From positions 1,116,001-1,180,000 of the forward strand of contig JAGYXB010001010.1 of the NCBI GenBank assembly GCA_022495005.1: a stretch of 64,000 nucleotides of DNA, in the 5' to 3' direction. Positions 58,388 through 64,000 of the stretch are shown piece by piece. The notes under the pieces are model-generated. The model worked only from the letters and a program-made list of their open reading frames with translations. It ran no database searches and was not told where the DNA came from. Every line of letters begins with the position of its first letter. Position 1 is the first letter of the stretch. The DNA is from Rhyacophila brunnea (Eukaryota > Arthropoda > Insecta > Trichoptera > Rhyacophilidae). Position numbers and translations under genes: made by a program.

Positions 58388-60360
58388 ACATATTACACTT
58401 AATAACAAATTCGGATACAAATCCTCTTCTAACTTCGGACAATATATATTATAAATTCCCTATAGTACATGAAAAAACATTTGAATGACTTGATATTTTA
58501 ATGAGGTGAATAACACCTGGCCGGCCTCAATGGTATAAAAATTAATGCGCTTGCAAATTTCACTGTTCGCTACAATGTGAGTAGAGTTCATTTTTCCATG
58601 ATTTTAAAATGTATTAATATTTTTTTGTCAGCAGCCAACGCACACTCCATTATGACACATTGCATGAGGGTTGTCCACTAAAATATATTTTTTTAAATGT
58701 TTGATTTATTACATTTAAATAAGACGTAGGTAGGTATCTATAATAATGCGTTTGCGGCACTCATTGGCACCGGGGAACGTGGAATACGTGTTATGCGCAA
58801 TTAATTTTTAAATGGCAAACACTTTTTTTTGGCTGAAAAATAAAAAAAATAAAATAATAACTAAATAATAAAGAAAAATAATAACAAATTAGAGGTTAGT
58901 ATATAACATAATAAATTAGGTAATGTACTTAAAATACCATTATCTCCTCAGCGGAGCATATGGAGGTTAATATTATCGGACTTTTTATGAGGATGGTAGT
59001 TAATCTGGATTAAACATACATTGCTCAACATCGATCAACAAACAGAGATTATCAATATAATTTTTTATTGTAAATATTTCACTATAATGATGTCAACATA
59101 AATTTTACTAATGGTTTTATAAATGCTTTTAAAAATTAATAAATACTTAACACCACTTCACATGAACGTACTGAAATATGACTATATTCTAAAACATTAG
59201 AGCGAGAGGTTTAAAAGAATACTATTTTATGTAATAAAATACTTTATGCAGTCATCAAATGTTTAAAATAAATATAAAGGATAATAAGGCTTCAAAATTA
59301 TGTAAATAGATTATCTACAACGTTTAAGGAATGTCCAGGATCATGCTTTGAAAATAGCATAAAAGCTCCATTTTGACGTACGCTGAGCATGTCCCCCCCT
59401 TAAGCGATTTGATAAAGAATCTGCAGACTTGCGTCTGAAGCAAAAAGAAACATGATTTGATGAAGGGTACATAAATAATATCGTTTACATTGTAGGTTCA
59501 ACTTAATGCTAGGTAGGTATTACTTGAATAAACTAGGAATGTTTTGAGATTCACGATGGGCAGCCACATGTGTAGCTTCTCTAGTGGTTTCAAAATATTG
59601 GGTGTTGTATTAATTTTCGTGGTCATTTCTTATTTTTAAAATATTTGAATATTCTGTGAAATATGAAAGCAATAAAAAAATGATTGTTTCAATATACTGT
59701 GGAATTTTATTTCTTCCTGTCTCTCAAAAAATGTTTTATGTACACCGATTATACAATTATACAATCAATAATGTTATTTACAAATAGACACAAAATCATT
59801 AAAGATATAGATTTGTATAACATTTTCAAGACATAATAACAAACAATTATTTACACCATGGAAACATCACAGATGCAGACTCTTAAATACCCATTAAACA
59901 ATTACATTTAAATTAATCATTGCATTGAAACAGAATTAAACAAATAATTATTGGTTTAAGGCATTGTAAAAGGTTGTAAAATGAAATGTAAGGATACTGA
60001 CACGAATGTATACTTTGAAATGGAATTCTTTTGAGATGAATATAAGATAATGTTTCACAGTTGATTATAAACAGGTGAAATCATTCATGGTTCAAAATGT
60101 TACAAGTGAACAAGCTTAATATCACCATATAAATTAAACATAAATTCTGATATAAGATGGGATCACTTATATTGAGATACACGATGCTGTAAAATCTTAT
60201 TTTATATTCGGCTCAACACGGTAATTATGATTCAGTGAAACCCCTGAAATAGCAACAACCACCCCAAAGGAGTGATTACGGTGCATTATTGCCCAGATTA
60301 TTGATTTTTTCACCGAGCATTATCATTTGTGCGCTCAACTCTGACCTGGTAGCAACATTG
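58388..60360. other. Intergenic AT-rich DNA, nothing identified
   Basis: Two kilobases with only short frames. No conserved motif, TIR pair or SINE tail. Confidence 0.35.
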
Positions 60361-60433
60361 AGGGCCACCAACTCTAGGGTGGTATTCACCAGGGGCACCG
60401 GACCCATCGTCTGTGTTGCCACAGAAGTTTAGT

Positions 60434-60549
60434 ACAATGGGAGCCGGGCACGGATAGTGCGGGCTCTCATTGTTGCTGGGAAGACAGTGCTGCCTTCACG
60501 TGTAGCAGTATGGGCCCTTGTGAAGGAGGCACTGTCTTCCTATGCAACA
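60434..60549. repeat. Two adjacent strong hairpins in a GC-richer island
   Basis: Hairpin 1 (60434-60473) pairs ACAATGGGAGCC with GGGCTCTCATTGT and also pairs GCAC with GTGC inside. Hairpin 2 (60471-60549) pairs GGAAGACAGTGCTGCCTTCA with TGAAGGAGGCACTGTCTTCC, and the outer TGTTGC with GCAACA, giving about 30 paired positions and a loop of about 20 nt (60500-60519). The surroundings 60,240-60,730 are unusually GC-rich for the window and contain further small hairpins (TCTGTG/CACAGA at 60408). Size and shape of hairpin 2 would suit a pre-miRNA, but no known sequence is recognised. Confidence 0.55.
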
Positions 60550-61279
60550 GTTCCAGCCGTCACCCGTGGTGTCGCACACAGATTACACATTCGGGGGCTT
60601 CCATCATCATGTCTCGGAATATGTCACTCGACATATTGACTCAGTGTTTGAAGGAGGGGTTGCGGGGTGCACTATCTGCCGGGGTACTCAACGGCACCAA
60701 TACGTGCCAAAGCATCCCGAGGTATCTGTGAATTAATTGTAATTATCATTAACTATAAAACTTTTCGCATGGTAAATCCCGCTGTCATGTGAGCATAGAC
60801 AAAAATATAATGCAAACTCTTGCGATCATAAATGTACACCCGACAATTTCATTGCATTATTGGACACCGTTCGTAGCGCTATACTTCATTTGAAGCTGGG
60901 TACTAGGTTTTTTACTCCGTGTGATAGTGCTTCGTTCAATAATTGGCCTCCAGGACGTCAGAATCCGGTCAGCTTGAAGAACAGGCAAGCCAAGTTAAGG
61001 GTCTCTTCTGGCATCTGCAGCACATGGCCGAGCCAGGTCCAACGTTGTCTCTTCACTCTCAGTTTCATTTAAAGTTTTTATTTTTATGTAAGGCGGTTTG
61101 GTTAATATCCCGGACATTTTTGTCAATGGAGTATTATTGATTATTTAACCTATAAAATTATTAATATAGTTTTGATTTTGTTTGTTTGTCTGTTTATTCA
61201 GTTATAACTAAAATGAAATGAATATGGATGAAAATTATTGCACAGATCATACATACATTATAATTATTTTTTGTATAGA

Positions 61280-61670
61280 TTAGAATATGGAAGTATGGAC
61301 GCTAAACCAAGAGATGTCACGGTGACTTGAAGCTTTCGAGATGTGGCTGTATAGACGCATCCTCAAAATTCCTTGGACTGACCGGGTGACAAATGTTGAA
61401 GTTCTCAATCGAATGGGGAAGGACCGAGAAGTTCTACGTAGTATCAAAACCAGGAAACTACAGTACCTCGGCCACATTATGAGAGGACAAAAATACAGCA
61501 TTCCCCAACTTGTCATTCAAGGAAAGATCAATGGGAAGCGTAGCAGAGGAAGGCGCCGCATTTCGTGGTTTAAGAACCTCCGTGATTGGTACGAGTGCAG
61601 CTCCACTGAACTGTTCCGGGTATCAGACGACAAAGATAAGATCGCCTTGATGGTGGCCGACCTCCGCTAG
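61280..61670 (+). pseudogene. RTE-like LINE reverse transcriptase, C-terminal end
   Basis: The frame reads EMWLYRRILKIPWTDRVTNV, RKLQYLGHIMRGQKYSIPQL, RSRGRRRISWFKNLRDWY and ends VADLR-stop. This is the conserved C-terminal tail of insect endonuclease-reverse transcriptases. The catalytic part is absent; a stop interrupts the frame just upstream near 61325, so it is a 5'-truncated copy. Confidence 0.75.
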
Positions 61671-61679
61671 GGGATGGCA

Positions 61680-63175
61680 CAATAAGATAGATTAGAAGGG
61701 TTTTTATGTAAATATCTTAAAATTCATGGTTCCGAAGTTACAAGATCAAACTTCTGGAAACTAACGTAGGTACTAAGCACATAACAATTCACTGTGGATC
61801 GCTATACGAGTAGGTCAGATAGGAGTTCAGGCAGATGGACACGTCATATCTACATACGACCATTGTCGATGGCTTGGGCTTAGTCGAGTGTGATACCATA
61901 TGCCGTGCTTAAAGACACTAATAAAAAAGAAAAAGTATTCTCAGCTCGTAGTTATGATAATATATATAGAGTGCCTATTTTTAGACAAAATGAAGCCGTG
62001 TTTCTAGCGTGTAACGCACAGTGGAACAACGATTTTATTATTAACTTGACTATGAAACATTATACCATCATGTTGTTTCTCAGTACGACTACTAAATTTA
62101 AACACAGCATAGTTGACCATATTATGTTTTATTAAAATAACTAAAAATAATTACCACTAACTTTGTATTTAATACAAAAACAATAAATTTCAGCAACACA
62201 TGCTCGCAGTTTTTAAATGCATGTAATCAGCCAAATCAATTTTTACCGGCGACGTTTCGAAATTTTTAAAATTCAGCCGTAGAAATTCTATCTTACTCTA
62301 ACGCATAGAGCGGAGATATAAGCGTGCCGAATGCTTACTCACTCGCACTTATGGTTCGTTTTTGTTCAGGCTTTGATTCTCAGTTGATTTTTTATCATTT
62401 CATTGCCATTTTAAAGCTACTTATGAAAATAATAATGCATGGATAAAATACAAATTCAAATCAAATGTCTTTCTTTATTACATAATATGTATGTATGTAT
62501 TTATATTTGTTTTTTATTTTTGTCGTGACGACTCCAATCAATGAGGGCTGACATGTTTGCTTACAAACTCGAGGGTTTGTAATGTGGTCGCACTAATGTA
62601 CTGGGAATATTTGGCGGAAACATTGATTCTCGAATCTTAAAAGCCGATACCTTTGAGCCCTGGTAAGATGCCATATTTCAGAACTTTATAGGAGCACAGG
62701 TAGCACGCACATGTTGAAGAAACAGCATGATAATGTCTTTGTAATGTAAAATTACCTAGGTACCTATAATTTATGTCTTAATTATTAATATGTTTGCTTA
62801 ACATTGAATACAAGAACAATATCGAAATAATTTATTATAATCAATTATTACCAATTTGAAACCAGGCAGTAAACGTCATATAAATGACCAGTAATGATGA
62901 TTAATGTAGTTTTATTTCCTTGGTGGATAACTACTAAGATTATTAATGTATTATCTAAAAAAGAGTTAAGATAATGACTGACATTATTATTGATAAAGAT
63001 GATAAGAGAATATAACAGTATCAATATACTAATCTCTAAAAGATAAAATATAATTTTAAGTCAAAGATAATACCTAGAGTGACAAATTAAATTAATAATT
63101 ACATGACGCACATACGAAAAATGTTGATTTAAAAATAGAGTGATCTTGTACACAATAGAGTGAAAATTGTTTAAA
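61680..63175. other. Intergenic AT-rich DNA, nothing identified
   Basis: No recognisable gene or element. AT-rich runs dominate from 62,750 to 63,150. Confidence 0.35.
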
Positions 63176-63230
63176 ATGGGTGAAGGCAAAGTTTATATAA
63201 TTGCTATTTTTGTGTTAGCTTTTAGAGCAT
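63176..63230 (+). CDS. Candidate signal-peptide first exon
   Basis: ATG at 63176 opens MGEGKVYIIAIFVLAFRA and meets GCAT|GTAAGTATT, a consensus donor, after 55 bases (phase 1). A charged start followed by a hydrophobic stretch and Arg-Ala fits a secretory signal peptide split by an intron, a common layout in insect secreted proteins. No second exon is visible in the remaining 770 bases, so this is tentative. Confidence 0.3.
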
Positions 63231-63279
63231 GTAAGTATTTTCAATATGTAATAATAATTACCAATAATTTTCAATATTA

Positions 63280-63419
63280 GTGCCCATACGCACTTGTGGC
63301 AGGCCGCCTATCGTTTTTGTATGCAAAGTGCGATATGCGCCAGGCCGCTGCGGTTAGTCGGCATACAAAAAACGATAGGCGGCAGGCCGCCGCGGCTAGC
63401 CGCAAGTGCGTATGGGCAC
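63280..63419. mobile_element. PIF/Harbinger-type MITE, 140 bp, TSD TTA
   Basis: GTGCCCATACGCACTTGTGG ... CGCAAGTGCGTATGGGCAC, with long inverted arms that also include GCCTATCGTTTTT, and TTA on both sides (63277-63279 and 63420-63422). Confidence 0.85.
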
Positions 63420-63789
63420 TTAGAAAAGCATTCTGTTTATTGTAGAACACCATTGTCGAATGTGAACATGGTACAATATGGCGAGGAAAGCACAGCAATG
63501 AAATTAATACATATTATTTATATTATTCTAATGTGCAGGTAATTTCTCAAGGATGTCAAAAACTTACATCTCTTTGAGAAAGTGGGAAGTTCCGAATATA
63601 CTAGAAGAAAAAAAAACATTTGTAGGTGGCGGGGTAACTTTTGGCAAACAGTTGATAATGAAGAAGTTTCCTGGAGGATGCCAAGACGTGTTGTGGGGTT
63701 TAGGGGTAGTTATGATGATGGAGGCCTACCTGAAATTTATTCTGCTCTTCTCGGTTTCTTAACCTTCATTAATACTCTATCAATTTAGC

Positions 63790-64000
63790 ATAGCTTGTAG
63801 TAGCCTTTCAGTTGTTTTATAGATTTTCCTCGGGATTAAGCCAAGTGTCCTGTTCGTTTCCATTTAAGGGTTTGGCATACTTAATTGCGTCACTCACTCT
63901 AGTTTTATCACGTATCCTTTCGATCATTGTTATGTTTTTATGTGTGATGCCTAACATACACCTCTCCATCTCATGTTATGCAAGTCTTAGGTTCTGGATT
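63790..64000 (-). pseudogene. LINE reverse transcriptase C-terminal fragment at the right edge
   Basis: The minus strand reads HEMERCMLGITHKNITMIER, then IRDKTRVSDAIKYAKPL and, after a frame change, KWKRTGHLA. This resembles the block after the thumb of insect LINE proteins (MERxMLGV... KWxWAGHIA). It probably continues beyond 64000. Confidence 0.6.

Noticed and set aside
1..64000. CRISPR array, bacterial operon or prophage
   Set aside because: No direct-repeat spacer arrays, no operon-like gene packing; genes are spliced and the composition is eukaryotic.

Overview
The window looks like AT-rich, intron-rich, transposon-dense insect nuclear DNA. Evidence: spliced GT-AG genes whose products read as insect orthologues, GT/TA-rich filler such as TAGGTACCTA, and a typical insect mobilome (mariner, pogo-like, PIF/Harbinger, hAT, piggyBac, Helitron, RTE-like LINEs, tRNA-derived SINEs, LTR elements). 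The filler fits Lepidoptera or Hemiptera; I cannot settle the order from sequence alone. There is no sign of a bacterial, viral or plasmid replicon.

Three host genes are recognisable. (1) The 3' half of an epoxide hydrolase 4-like alpha/beta hydrolase on + (exons 4558-4726, 5456-5613, 12188-12456); its first exons lie left of the window. (2) A complete SIKE/FGFR1OP2-family gene, a STRIPAK-associated coiled-coil protein, on + (exons 23420-23554, 28193-28441, 28900-29028, 31211-31345; 215 aa). (3) A complete signal peptidase complex subunit 3 (SPC22/23) gene on - (exons 46153-46011, 41661-41395, 40355-40226; 179 aa). A fourth intact five-exon gene (47564-49577, 367 aa) encodes a HARBI1/PIF-Harbinger nuclease with Glu at the position where the family normally has its first catalytic Asp.

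Layout. 1-462: a hAT-like transposase with a TTF/ZMYM-type zinc finger runs off the left edge on -. 500-4500: intergenic repeats and a SINE. 4558-12456: the epoxide hydrolase, whose last intron holds a decayed 3.8-kb Helitron, hairpins and two pogo-like MITEs. 14.2-22.2 kb: a 1.6-kb TIR element, a 4-kb non-autonomous LTR retroelement, and a mariner broken into two opposed halves. 23.4-31.3 kb: the SIKE/FGFR1OP2 gene, with a degenerate LTR, a SINE, a 1.25-kb TIR element carrying a start exon, and a LINE with an inverted 5' part in its introns. 32.4-39.3 kb: pogo-like and Harbinger-like MITEs. 40.2-46.2 kb: SPC22/23, with nested hAT elements in intron 1. 47-52 kb: a foldback MITE, the Harbinger gene and a second LTR element. 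52.4-54.4 kb: a mariner nested in a pogo-like MITE. 54.5-64 kb: a piggyBac tail, a candidate promoter with a DRE-type box, a hAT-like pair of ends, a GC-richer hairpin cluster at 60.4 kb, LINE tails and a Harbinger MITE.

The host genes do not form a pathway together. The dominant story is insertion history: nested elements, target-site duplications that can be read directly, and introns expanded by transposons. Exon calls rest on reading frames, GT-AG sites, phase matching and family motifs; no database search was possible.
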